A stretch of 64,000 bases of DNA from Multifurca ochricompacta (lineage: Eukaryota; Basidiomycota; Agaricomycetes; Russulales; Russulaceae): positions 1 to 64,000 of the forward strand of contig WTXG01000062.1 in the NCBI GenBank assembly GCA_022496185.1, written 5' to 3'. A program made the position numbers and the translations under genes. Below are positions 8,568-19,879 of the stretch, in pieces (within the stretch, counting starts at the first letter, position 1; every line of letters begins with the position of its first letter). The notes under the pieces are model-generated. The model made no database searches and was not told the DNA's origin. It was given only the letters and a program-made list of their open reading frames with translations.

Positions 8568-11396
8568 CTAAACTGGAAAACCGAAAGGGGAGGTGCGACT
8601 TTTCAGAATAGTCAGCGCTTTGTCCAAGAAATCGGGGTCACCGAGTTTCCATGGAGGGACGTTTTGAAGTTCGTGAACGGTACTGTCGATGTGAGCGTTC
8701 GTCTGTCCTTTGATCACCTTGCCTAAAAACTTGAGGAGTTCGTCCTTTATGTAGTCGGGATACGTGTAGTTGGAAAACATGCCCCGATCTTTCACAGCGA
8801 TGTCGCAGACAAGATCAAAGATCACTTGTTGTGTCCCATACGAATCGATGTAGTCCTCCCAGTCCGATGTGATAGCCCTAAATGCGCCAATGTAAAGGAA
8901 GGAGTGGGAATCTCCGAAGGAAGGTGAGGAGACGACAACATCTGTTTGAGCGTGAGGAAATAGAGTTCTACGGTAAAGCCAAGGGCACCGCCGAAACGTA
9001 GGTCTTGAAGCCGCGATAGTTGTCGTTCCATAAGTCGATGCTGACCTATTCCCGAGCGTTGATTCTTTCCAATGGTTTTCAGAATCTTCATTATCTCCAG
9101 ATGCCCCCCACTGTTCCGCCCCCCGCTGTTCTGCCCCTGATTTGGGGAACACAATCCCTGGAGTCGCCGTTGCAGGACCATCAGCTGTGGATGGACGGGG
9201 TTGTGAAGAAAGTCGAAAATCTGTCTGAAGGAAGGAGGTTCTGTAAGGTCGTCGAAGGGTACGCCAGGCAACTGTCGGGTCAAGTTATGTGTGGCGTTGT
9301 CAATCTCATGTTGAAGATTGGCGGTGCTGGTGTCGATCCGGTCCATGCGGTCGGCTTCTTCTTTGACCTGCGCCAGGTCGGATTCATGGCGGCGCAATAT
9401 ATCTTTCGCAGATTTATCCCCCTTGACGTCACCCAGAGCCTTGAATTCATGCGCTAGTTTCTCCACGCTGCTCCATGCAGCCATGAAATGATTGTCTATC
9501 CTCTTAGCATTCCTGAGCGCCAACTCGTCGACATCCAAGCCATCGTCATCCACTTTGTGAGATAGTGCAAGCGTCACGACAGCTCCTTCCGCGATCTCCA
9601 GAAGTCGATCGTGTTTCAGCATGTCTCGGATGGCCACTAGAGAAAGACATGTCCAGCGTATGATAAATGACCGGTTCAAAATAGTTGGTGACAACTCGCG
9701 GGTCTTTTCGACTCTGCCTAGGTCACCGAGCAGAGTGGTAATGTCCCCAAACGCGTCCAACTTGGCATCCGTGCAGAGTACGAATGACGCAGCGGTCACG
9801 ACGCATGCGCGTGAACGCCTACGCCAATGATCCTCGTTCAGAAAGAGGCCACGGTTGTTACATGTCTCGAACAAGTGACGAATAGGCTTGCATAGCTCAA
9901 CGACCAAGTTAGGTCTTTGTTTTGGAGAAGGGGGACGTGTCCTCCATGGTAGCCTCATGGGAATTCTAGGAAAGTGAAGGTTACTCAACACAGTCCCGAC
10001 GTGGTTGAGGGAAGATCGAAGCGTGCCGATGCGTCGCGGAGGTGAGTACCGGACGTGGATGGGGAGATCTTCGCTACTGAGCAGTACCGCCGACAGGTCA
10101 TTGTAGCTGATGTTTTTGTACTCATCTTGGTGGAATTCGGCGTCATTTTTCTCCATCATCTGGGCCCATCTCGGGTCAAAGTAGCCGGGGATAGCTAATG
10201 CAAGTGTCTCCATCTCGGTATCTTGTGTGAGATCCTTGACTAGCCCTAGAATTGCATTGTCATCACGGAGATCGCGAGCCGGATTATCCTCCATTGCTAT
10301 CCGCAACTGCTGTTCGGCTATGGTAGGACTTCTCTTCTGTATTCCATCCGAGGGATCTTTGCGAGTCTTCCGTAAGGACAGCTTCCAGGTTATGTACCAG
10401 ATCATGTCGGAGAATGGGCTACGGTATGGAGATTGTGGATTGAAGACTGGCGCAAACGTGCTGAAGAGGTAGAGAGTGGCACAGAACGTAATCGGAAACA
10501 AAGTAGCCCTACCAACAGTTTTGTTGGCATTCAGTAGGAAGTCCCCGAGCCCAATCAAGAATAAGAACAGGGAGATGTGAACAAGACCAGGTACTGCTTC
10601 TGCTACTATTGGCATGTACCACCCTTCGACACCTTCGTGTAGGTACTGTCGAATTCGTGCACTCTTCAAACAGTGACGATATCGCTTGAAGACGAGCATG
10701 TAGTCTCGGGACCACCTTTGAACGAGCGTTGCAAGGAGTGCTGCGCAAAGGCTGAATACAAAACTCATAAACCAGAAGACATTCACTCGGATCTCCGACG
10801 GGGATGGACTGGGAGTTGGACTAGGCGGAAGAGAGAAAGGAGGGACAGAGGCTTGCGCAGAAAGGGATGATAATTGTCGGGATATCTGTGAGAGTAACGC
10901 AACAGATTGTTGCTGGTAGAACACCACCTGTTGAGTGGGAGATACTTGTAGGGTCTGAACACGATCTATGGCGAACGCAGCGAGTGAAGTAGCGAACAAG
11001 CCAGCCTAGGGATGGGTCGATGAAACAATGATCAAGCTGATAGTTGATAGGGAAGGAATTGAACGTACAAATAGAAGTACTCCATCCATATCTTCCTTTA
11101 GACTCTTAATTGTAGCCTCGTCGTGACCCCTTGCATCTTTTCTATAGAGAGACCATAGAGCATTGGCGCGATCATCAAAATCGCCATGAGAGGGTTTTTC
11201 TTCGGATTCAGATTCTTGTTCAGAATTGTCGCTGCCTGGAGGCGAGGGAGTACGACCATGCCCATTCTCTGTCTGACCTCTTCTCGACGCTTTTTCTAAG
11301 TAAAATGAGTATATTGACATGACAAGACAGGCCACAAGGCATACCTGAAGTGATAGATTCAATTATTGAGTGATCGTCGATGTCTTTCTCTTTCAT
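8568..11396 (-). CDS. DUF6535 family membrane protein (one internal frameshift)
   Basis: Exons, read on the minus strand: about 11396-11345 (start MKEKDIDDHSIIES), 11295-11069, 11005-8568; introns GTATGC..TTAG and GTACGT..CTAG keep phase. Roughly 905 residues. The N-terminus has a Ser/Glu-rich stretch, then WSLYRKDARGHDEATIKSL and DMDGVLLFAGLFATSLAAF, the hallmark of DUF6535. Four hydrophobic segments follow (LLFAGLFATSLAAFAI; FWFMSFVFSLCAALLATL; LVHISLFLFLIGLGDFLL; a last one near FPITFCATLYLFSTF), then a long soluble region. The frame switches once between about 8903 and 8935: upstream ends GFTVELYFLTLKQML, downstream resumes HSFLYIGAFRAITSDW and continues to the stop at 8568. DUF6535 is expanded in agaricomycetes; its function is unknown. 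Divergent from the NLR-like gene at 12182. Confidence 0.8.
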
Positions 11397-12181
11397 AGTG
11401 ATCAGAAAAAAAGAGAGAAAACAAAAAAAAGAAAGAAAGAAAGAAAGAAAGTTAGACGAAGAGGCGGGGCAAGTGGGAGGTAGTGTGAGAGCTTGCGCAG
11501 GGATGCGGGATTAATAGCTTTATTCCGTTCCAGTCCTTCGATGGATTTTCAATCACCGACGAAGCAGCTCGGTTGTGGCCACGCCACGCAGTGTAGAACC
11601 TATTTAATCGACATAGTGGGGTATAAATTTCCGGTGGGTATTCCTAGATTTGCCTGATTAAAGTCCTCATGGCATCAAAATTTCATCTCCTACTGGAGTG
11701 GTTGGACGTAACTTTAAGTCTAACTCGGACGCCGGGCGCTCGAAAGGGGTTTGTGGGTTTTAATTGTGAGAAAAGCCAAAAAACTAGAGTTGAATAAGGC
11801 AAATGGTCTTTACTCTACTCTAAAAACTCTCCCCGACCCATGTGGATATTTCAAGGGCAGAGCAGGCAGAGCAGGAGGCAGAACAGAGGATTTGGCTGTG
11901 ATCTGATGAGAACGCTCGCTGTTCGCTGAGTTTATATTATTAAACTCCGATCGGGTTCCATGTGTCTATCATATCACGTGCTCTCACTCCCTGACTTATC
12001 CTTTTCTCCGCTCGGCTCAATGGACTCAATATCAAACCAAATCAACCATATGGAGTAGTATTAGGATTAGGCGGAGGCGGTTCCCTCTCTCTCCTGACTT
12101 GACCTGACTCTCCCTTCCTCTCTGCTCTACTTATAATGTACGTGTAGACTGGAGGCAGTGTCCACGTGCACGTTCAACCCA
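11397..12181. promoter_or_regulatory. Shared intergenic region between divergent DUF6535 and NLR-like genes
   Basis: 785 bases separate the two start codons. It holds an A-rich stretch with GAAA repeats (about 11405-11452, just upstream of the DUF6535 start), a perfect 7-bp inverted repeat GAGTTTA..TAAACTC (11928-11947), and TC-rich DNA before the NLR start at 12182. Either promoter may share elements. No specific factor site can be named. Confidence 0.4.
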
Positions 12182-15100
12182 ATGGATTACCGTCATCCCC
12201 CCCTCGCTCGTCGTCCAACATACAACTCTGGTCTGACTGTCAACCTCGCAATACCAACGCCTCCCCTCTCCAAAAGTCCTTTGTCGCCCTCTCCCGCTAC
12301 GGCTATATCTCAGTCCGCCTTCAATAACGCCTTGAATGCGTACAGGAGTCAGACCGGGAAGGACCTTACTTCACATCCTCTCGTTCCCAAACTCCAATCC
12401 TGCTGCTCTCCCGCCGCCATTTTAGCCTTGCTTTACGAACAATTCCCCCAGGTCGATCAATCTCGAAGCGTTATTGATGGAGGATTAACAAGGTGTCTCA
12501 GTCCGACGGTGAATGTCCTCTATACTTCTTCCGCAGCTCTTGGGGATGGTTTTAGCCTGGTAAATATTAACGTTCCGACGCGTTCGCGATCTCACTTGAA
12601 CGTTCATTCGTAGTTGATCTCACCCGCGAGTGCGATCTTTGTTGCCATTGGGATTCTCCTTTCGGTGAGTTATCTTGATTCCTTTTCTTGCGCCATATTG
12701 ACATCCAGGCATTATAGCCCGCTAAGGATATTAACCCTGGCCAAGAGCCACCTGTCGGCCTTTTCGAGCGCATCGGGAGTGCCTTCAAACCGCTCGAGGC
12801 TTATATTGAAGTCCCACTGACACTCCCTATGACGGACAAGGTCACCAAGATCATGGTTGAAGTCCTTTCCGTCCTCACCACCGCGACAAAGGAAATCAAA
12901 CAAGGTTCTACGAGTGAGTCAGCCGATCCCTGGAGATTGTGTGCACGGTGATTCATCTTTATTTAGTGAAGTATTTTAGGAGGCTTGGAGGCAAGGCTGA
13001 TAGCGAGGATGCGCTCAAGAAGCTGAACAAACTGATTCAAGAAGAGGCTCAGCTGGCAGCTGAACAAGTACGGGCGGAATTTTACAGGGCCGGCGATACA
13101 ATGAACGGTGCTCGAAAGACGAAAGGCATAGATGATCAGAATCGTTTGTGGTTTCCCGACCCTTCTACTGTAGCCTTTGCAGGCTCAAACATCCTCCCAG
13201 GGAAGCAGGTGCAAGAGAGTCTTGAAAAATGGCTCTCACCTCCCGATCCGTCGATAAATCACAATATTGCATACAGTACTCGTCACAGTGGAAGCACAGC
13301 GTGGTTTCTTCAGGGCAAAATCATCAAAGACTGGAAGTCAACTGGGTCCCTCTTGTACATTCATGGGAAACGTACGTCGATTTTCACCCTTCATGGTATA
13401 ACTATTGATGATCTTCAAGCCGGCTCTGGAAAGACCATCCTTTGGTTTGTCGCTCTTCAACTGGTTATTACAAAGGAAAATTCACACAGTTGATTAGCTC
13501 TACCATCATTCAAGCCCTCGTGCCCTGGCGCGAGGTCGGATTGGCCTCAGTCGCATATTTTTATTTCGACTTTAGGGATCGCCATAAGCAAAGCCGGGAA
13601 AACTTGCTTTCTTCTCTCCTTATCCAGTTCTCCGATCAGTGCAAACCCTGTTACGACATACTCTCCCGCCTCTACTCGGCACACGGCAATGGCTCGCGAA
13701 ACCCCGGCGATGACTCCTTGACCAGATGCCTGAAAGAGATGTTGTTCGTTCCAGATCAAGGCCCAATTTACATTATCCTCGATGCTTTGGATGAATGCCC
13801 CACTTCTGGATTACCGTCGCCACGTGAAAACGTCTTGGAGCTTCTGAGGGAACTCGTTGAGTGGCGCCTTCCCAATCTGCGCTTGTGTGTCACTAGTCGC
13901 CCAGAGTTTGACCTTCAAACTGCCCTTGAACATTTGACATCTCATTCAATATCTTTGCATGACGAAAGCGGGCAAAAGGGGGACATCGTCAACTATATCG
14001 GCTCGGTGATTAAGTCGGATCAAAAGATGCAGAAATTGCGAGAGGAGGATAAGGGAATGGTTATCGAATCCCTTGCCCGAAACGCAGATGGAGTGTAAGG
14101 CCATCATTTTGTCCTCATAGTTCCCGCTCATGATAGTACACAGGTTTGGATGGGCCTCCTACAAACTTGAAGAGCTGCGGCGCAGTCAGTTACCAATCAC
14201 GCGCCGCGTTCTGGATGAATCTCCCAAAGATCTGGACGAGTTATATGAGCATATACTGACGGGGATCAAGGATGGGGACCAAGAGCTCGCTCGTCGCCTT
14301 TTACAGTGTCTCGTGGTGACCATTCGACCGCTTCGTGTCGACGAACTTGCGGAAGTCCTTGCGATTGACCTGAACGATGACATTCCAAAGTTGAACCCAA
14401 ATTGGCGCCGTCCGGATCCAGAACTAGCTGTGTTGTCCATATGCCCCAGTTTGGTCGCCATTGTCGACGTGGATGGTTTCCGAGTGGTGCATTTTCCCAC
14501 TTTTCCATCAAAGAGTTCCTAATGTCGGATCGTCTCGCCGCCCGGGATAGCGACGTATCGCGTTATCGAATTCTTCTTGAGCCGGCACATGCGATGCTGG
14601 CTCAGGCTTGTCTGGGCGTTTTGTTGCAAGTGGACGATCCCTTTCGCAAACATGGCAATAGGGGTTCCCCTCTAGCACGATATGCCGCTGAACACTGGAT
14701 TGACCATGCCGAATTTGAGAACGTGTCATCTTTGGTACAAAGCGGAGCGGAACGCCTGCTCGACCCGGGCCAACCGTATTATGCAAAATGGACAGAGATA
14801 TACGATCCAATTGGCCCATCCTTGCCTGGAACGCATCCAGGACGGCCCGCAGTACTCCCCATCTATTGTGCTGCACTTTTCGGTTGTCGAAGACTGGCAG
14901 AACAGCTCGTCAGGACACATCCAAGAGATGTAAACGTCAGAGGCGGTCGCTACGTGACCTCACTGCTTGCAGCACTATACAAGGAACACCCCGATGTTGC
15001 CGGGCTGCTACTGGAGCATGGTGCGGATGTGGATGTACGGGACAATTCGGGGTGGACTCCGTTGCATGTAGCATCGCTCAAAGGGTATCCCGACATTGTG

Positions 15101-15406
15101 CAAACCTTAATCACGCATGGGGCGGAAGTGAACGCACGAGAAAACACAGGATCGACACCGTTGCACGTGGCTTCGCAGAGTGGATATGCTGACGTTGTCC
15201 ATGCTTTACTCAATTATGGGGCGGACGTGAATGCGGAGGATGGGGATCGGAGAACGCCGTTGCATCTGGCATCGAATAATAAGAAGCTGGACGTTGCGCA
15301 GTTGTTGGTTGAGTATGGGGCTAACGTTTACGCGCGGGATTTGAACAAGCAGACGCCGTTCCAGAACTCGATGGCGGTAAGCACTCGCAAGTCTACGCGT
15401 CGATGA
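12182..15406 (+). CDS. STAND/NLR-like protein: Goodbye domain, NACHT, ankyrin repeats (one frameshift)
   Basis: Seven exons by eye: 12182-12559, 12614-12664, 12718-12913, 12967-13371, 13420-13444, 13498-14094, 14144-15406; about 971 residues. The start is the ATG giving MDYRHPPLARR. The N-terminal Goodbye domain (FNNALNAYRSQTGKDL, then FERIGSAFKPLEAYIEVP and MVEVLSVLTTATKEIK) is followed by a NACHT NTPase: Walker A HGKPGSGKT spliced across exons 4 and 5, Walker B IYIILDALDECP, then LRLCVTSRPE. A helical region (SRYRILLEPAHAMLAQACLG) leads to at least four C-terminal ankyrin repeats (GWTPLHVASLKGYPDIVQTL, STPLHVASQSGYADVV, RTPLHLASNNKKLDVAQ). At 14492-14495 a TTTT run must be one base longer to join VVHF to HFSIKEFLMSDR. 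Such proteins act as signal-responsive scaffolds in fungal non-self recognition and cell death; the ligand here is unknown. Confidence 0.85.
13420..13444 (+). other. 25-nt microexon completing the NACHT P-loop
   Basis: Exon 4 ends ..CATGGGAAAC before GTACGT, and exon 5 begins CCGGCTCTGGAAAGACC after CAAG, giving HGKPGSGKT. Exon 5 ends after ATCCTTTG before GTTTGT, and exon 6 starts at CTCTACCATC. The phases match the canonical continuation ILCSTIIQ. The Walker A glycines and lysine thus depend on splicing of this tiny exon. Confidence 0.65.
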
Positions 15407-17389
15407 AGGGCCGGATTTTGTCGTTCTATTTTTTTTTTTCTTTTTTTCTTTTTTTCTTTTTTAATCACGGTTTATGATACACGGCACGACCATCTCCGCC
15501 CCCCTTCACTAGGGCTTCGATTAAACCTTGGCCTTTAGCCCCCTTGGCTCTTCAGCCCCGCACTGCGAGACAATATGGTCTTTTACGATGGTCCACGCGC
15601 AAATCCTCTCAGGAATGAATGACACCACCTTACTTACCACCTTACGATATCGATATAAACACATGACGACTCTTCTTTTTTTTTTTTTTTTTTTCTTTGG
15701 TTTCTCACAACACTTCTTCTCACTGACGCAGAGATTCCCCGTCCTTTTCTTTAACCCCCTTCGTATTCGTATCTTTTGATTTACTATACAAATATTTCCT
15801 TATCCCTACATTATATGGCGCGCCTTGATTCCCTTTTCAAATTTCTCTGTTTTTTTACCCCTCCTTCCCCCCCTTGTTGTTGGTAAATAAACTACTTTTG
15901 GGCCCTTTTTCTTGTCCTGTCCTGTCCTGTCCTGTCCTTGTGCTTACAAAGTTTTCAAGTTCCATTTTTCCCATGTCATTTTTACATGTCGTTATTATGA
16001 TTACGACCTCTCTCTGTTTTTTTTTTTTTTCTGATGGCGGCTCACTCTTAATAATAAAGAAAAAAGAAGAAACGTATATATGTGTATGGCCAAAAGGAAT
16101 GAATTAAGAGAACGTAGAAAAAGTTGGTTGTGTGTGCGGATAAATAAAATAAGAATAAATATATATATATATATATAAATTGGTGAGCGCATTCATTATT
16201 CCCGAAAAGGGCTAAATGGTTAGCTTGGTAGGTCGCGCGCGCGCGCACATAGACACACATATTTTGTGAATGAAGCCTTCATCAACAAAGATTGGGGCAT
16301 ACTTCATTGAAAGATCGATAGATAGATAGATAGATAGGATAGGATAGGATAGGATAGGATAGATAAGCAATCCCCCCCCCGGCTGAGCCCCGGGGTCCCA
16401 AATTGTTGTTGTTGGGCGTCTCGTTCTACTGCGGTCATGTCCGAGCTTGGTATTTATATATAAATATATAAATAAGGGTACATGTGTACTTGTGCTGTGG
16501 CTGTGGCACACACAAAAACCAAAAACTAAACTAAACTGAAGGGGGAAGGTCCCTCTTAAACCAAGCAAGTTGACATATCGCCTCCTACCTCCTCCGCCTC
16601 CGCCGCCGCTGTTTAAGAAAAGGAAGGAAAGGGGGGAAGGGGGGGGGGAGATAACATTATATTTATATTTATTTATTTTCTTCAGGCCCGTGGGCGTCAC
16701 TATACGTTTGAAAGAGAAGGTTGTTGGTGCCTCCTCTCTCTACCCTCTTTGAACATTTTGCTACTGGCGAGTCTGTCGACATGGGGTAGGGCCCGTACTA
16801 TAGCTCGGAGAATATATATATATATATACGCTACCAGTAATCCGCTTGGGGTAAATTCTGTTCTTGTTGCCTATCTAATCGTGACTCACATATAGACGGT
16901 TTTGCGAGTCGCCGTCCTACATAAGTGCCCGTCTTGAATGGTGCCGCCAGCCGATGTTAACCTCAAAGTGCCCCGTCAAATTATCGCATTTCGCCCGACG
17001 TTCTTCCTGAGACGAGCCCATCGATAACTTACATCCCTTCAACTAGTTAGAGAACAGAAGAAAGTGGTAGCGATGTGCGGTTTGAATCGATCATCGTGTT
17101 CTAGGAGGCAACAAAAAACCAAACAAGACAGATACAGATGGAGGTAAGAGAGGGGGTAAACTCTAGGGCTATGCACCCACACCCAATATACACGATACAC
17201 CTTCACACACGTGAGCACAAAGAACTCACGCGTACAACAAAGGGGGAAGGGGGGGGGGGGGGATCGATGCAAGACACACAAACACACAGTACAGACAACA
17301 TATGTCGATGAAGAATGCAAAACGAAAAGGAAGCGAAGAGAGAGAGATCAAAGGAAATCGTCTTCTCACGCAACACTCACCGTTATTTT
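15407..17389. other. Intergenic region dense in simple repeats, no gene
   Basis: No coding domain is seen on either strand. It contains T-tracts (15430-15462, 15677-15694), (TGTCC)n at 15912-15937, (AT)n at 16159-16178, alternating CG at 16233-16247, (GATA)n then (GGATA)n at 16315-16366, C9 at 16372-16380, and a G-run at 17249-17262. The first part is probably the 3' UTR and terminator region of the NLR-like gene. The open frames here are low-complexity artefacts. Confidence 0.6.
16315..16366. repeat. Compound microsatellite (GATA)n(GGATA)n
   Basis: About five GATA units run directly into about five AGGAT/GGATA units. This suggests one array evolving by single-base insertion in the repeat unit. 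Confidence 0.85.
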
Positions 17390-18381
17390 TCATACCCAGG
17401 AACCGTGTATCAGTGCGTCCCAGGCGCTCTTGCTCTGCAGCGTCGTAATGAAATGAGTACGTTTCGAGTCTGGAGAGTCTGGACCTGTGGCCGTCCCTGT
17501 CTTTGTCACTTGAGAGTCACTAACAGGGGGATGATGTCCAAAAGCGTGGGCAAGCGGAACGTGGTCAGGTATTAGTGGGGGTGTCGCAAGCCTAGGCGAT
17601 GGCGTAGGTGACGGCGACAAAGACTCGGAGGGTGTGGAGCTAGTCGAATGCTACACCCCACGCACACAAAAGGGAAAAGCGAGACATAAAAAGGAAAAGA
17701 AGACACGTGTTAGTGATCTGACAAGTAAAGGAAAAGCGGCGCCCCGGCCAGTCGCGCTATGGCAAGTGGCACGGGTGCGGGCGCACGGTGAAGCTCAGGC
17801 GCGAGGGCCCGTATGCATGTGCATGAGGTTGAGGCTGGTGATGGGCGTGGCCGTGGTGATTGTGATAGTGGTGATATTGAGGACTTGGTATAGGTTGGTG
17901 CACATGTTGATAAGAAGGTTGGTAGTGCGGCTGGTGGTGTGGCAGCACGGGAGTCGAATGGGGCGGAGGTGGCGGACTGTCATGTCCCGTACCTGGACCT
18001 GGGTGGTGCCAGTGGTGGAACGGTGAGGCAGTGCCGGACACCGGATGAGAACCTTGAACTGAAGGCGAAGGACGCTTCTAGAAACAGAAAGTGAAATTAA
18101 TTAAGACATGAATTGTAACAACAACCAATTGAGGGGGATGAGAGAGAGGAGCATACGGGGGCGAGAATACTGCCAAGGATGAGGCGGAGGCTTAAGACGT
18201 GAGCCTCATGATGCGAGTCGTGCTCTGGGGAAGAAGGATGGGCAGTGTCCGAGGCGTGGTGCGACTGTAGGAAGGATTGGGGTTAGAGGGGGGCGGGCGA
18301 ACAGTGGGAGAGATGGATGGATGGCGCGGTCAGATTGACTTGACGCGACGGTCAATAGTGCAACAAGTTGAGACTCACCAT
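17390..18381 (-). CDS. Small His/Pro-rich protein, unrecognised
   Basis: Spliced model on the minus strand: start codon 18381-18379 immediately followed by a GTGAGT donor, then exons 18264-18157, 18077-17787, 17650-17390. All joins are phase 0 with GT-AG borders, giving about 220 residues. The middle is strongly His/Pro/Gln-rich (SPFHHWHHPGPGTGHDSP, QYHHYHNHHGHAHHQPQPHA), followed by a Ser/Thr/Pro-rich linker (SESLSPSPTPSPRLATPP) and a C-terminus that looks conserved: RTHFITTLQSKSAWDALIHG then SWV and stop. I do not recognise the family. His clusters could bind metal, or the protein could be a disordered regulator; both are inference. The isolated start codon makes the 5' end the weakest part of the model; an upstream exon is possible. 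Confidence 0.5.
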
Positions 18382-19879
18382 CAAGTTGAAGTTTGGGGTG
18401 GGGGGACAGTACCTAAGGTAGGGGGATGGTGGAAGAGAAGAGGAAAGAGTTGTTGGAAAATAAAAGGGCAGCTGTGGGGGTGTGGAAGTGGGTTGGATGG
18501 AAGGCTCGAAAGCACAAGGTCAAGGTTAGAAGAAAATTTGTGCAAATGCAAATGTGCATGATCAATCACGTGGATATACTTAAATTATTATTTATTATTT
18601 ATTATTTAATTATAAAATCCTCTCTATCACCGCTCAACGCCCAACACCGCCGCCCGCATTGTCAATCTCGACCACCTCTTGTACCCACCCACAATGAACG
18701 TGCATAATCTGAAGTTCAAGGTGCTCAAGCTCAAGCTCACTTCTCACACTCATGCTCTTCAGGTGGTCTTGATGTCATCAAATCGATGTTGTTACGATAT
18801 ATAGATAGAGCCAGTCAACCGGTGACCGACCTGATTGTCAATTTAAATTCGAGTCTAGATTTGGTATGGGATGAGATGCTCCACTAGAAAATGTTGGCTA
18901 CCATGCTGTATCGTCTATTTGACAAATATTCGGTTTCTTTAGCACTGGGGAGAAGGGGGGCAGGACGGGGTCTTCTTGGAAGGAGCGGGGCAGGGGCTGT
19001 ACCACAATCAACAAATCAAATCAAATCAAATCAAGATCTCGCACTTGGTATCGATCACCGGATGATCATTTGATTATTTCATGATCGCATCGCCATCGCA
19101 TTACATTGGTTATACGTACGTACGTACAACAGTGTTATACATACCATACACCACACACACACTCAACTCGTGGGACATCAAATTCAAAACAAGAGGCGAG
19201 GCACCGCCAAACCCAATTCCTTGAACTTACCAGCGCCGACGCGCATCACAAGTGCCCCCAAATTTCCGACGTAGGCGGCGGCGTTTTGTAACTTACTAAG
19301 TAGACGACGACGGCCAAATTTGAAAACCTAACCTCGACGAACCCCATCCCCACCCCCGTCCGCGGGTAATGATAGGGATGTGAACAAACAAGCGACCCAT
19401 GTGGTATATCAGTCGGTCCTATAGGCCCTCCCCCTCCACGCTCTCCCGTCATAAAGGAACTCAGGCAGAGAGGGTTTTTCCGGTGGTTTCATCATTTTGG
19501 AGTTTTTGACGTGCGTTAAAGAACCGCACACCGGAGAGATCTACCCAACCCATTCAAAGGGTCAGGTCTGGGCGTTAACACAACCGGACGAAACGAATCC
19601 CCATACACCCTCCCCCCCCCTCCCCCTCCTTCCGGCTCCTTGGCTGGCTCTCCCTCCCTCTCCAAGTCGTCAATCACAAAGCACGCACCACGTCAAACAA
19701 GTACGACACACCTTTAAAATCAGAGACGACTTTTTATTCTGACTAAAATAAAAACTAGTCACGGCTGTGTATTGTCTCTTACCATCACATCATATCCCTC
19801 ACATAGCCTTATAAGTGGTACTTGACGTCCCTTGTTGTCTCCTTTGTCTTCCCTTCTCCCTCCCCCCTTAACAACAACA
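18382..19879. other. Intergenic region, no gene; repeats and a TATA-like site
   Basis: Contains an ATT-rich stretch (about 18580-18612), (ATCAA)n at about 19011-19035, (ACGT)n at 19114-19128 and a C-run near 19612-19620. TATAAG at 19810-19815 lies 65 bases before the P450 start and is a candidate TATA box. No supported coding frame. Confidence 0.45.

Noticed and set aside
9020..10870. Plus-strand open frames opposite the DUF6535 gene
   Set aside because: Shadows of the minus-strand coding region.
14186..15213. Minus- and plus-strand frames across the NACHT/ankyrin gene
   Set aside because: The spliced NLR-like frame explains the region with recognised motifs; the others are antisense or out-of-frame copies.
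15528..16752. Open frames in the microsatellite region, including Tyr/Ile-rich peptides
   Set aside because: They translate (AT)n, T-tracts and GGATA repeats; low complexity only.
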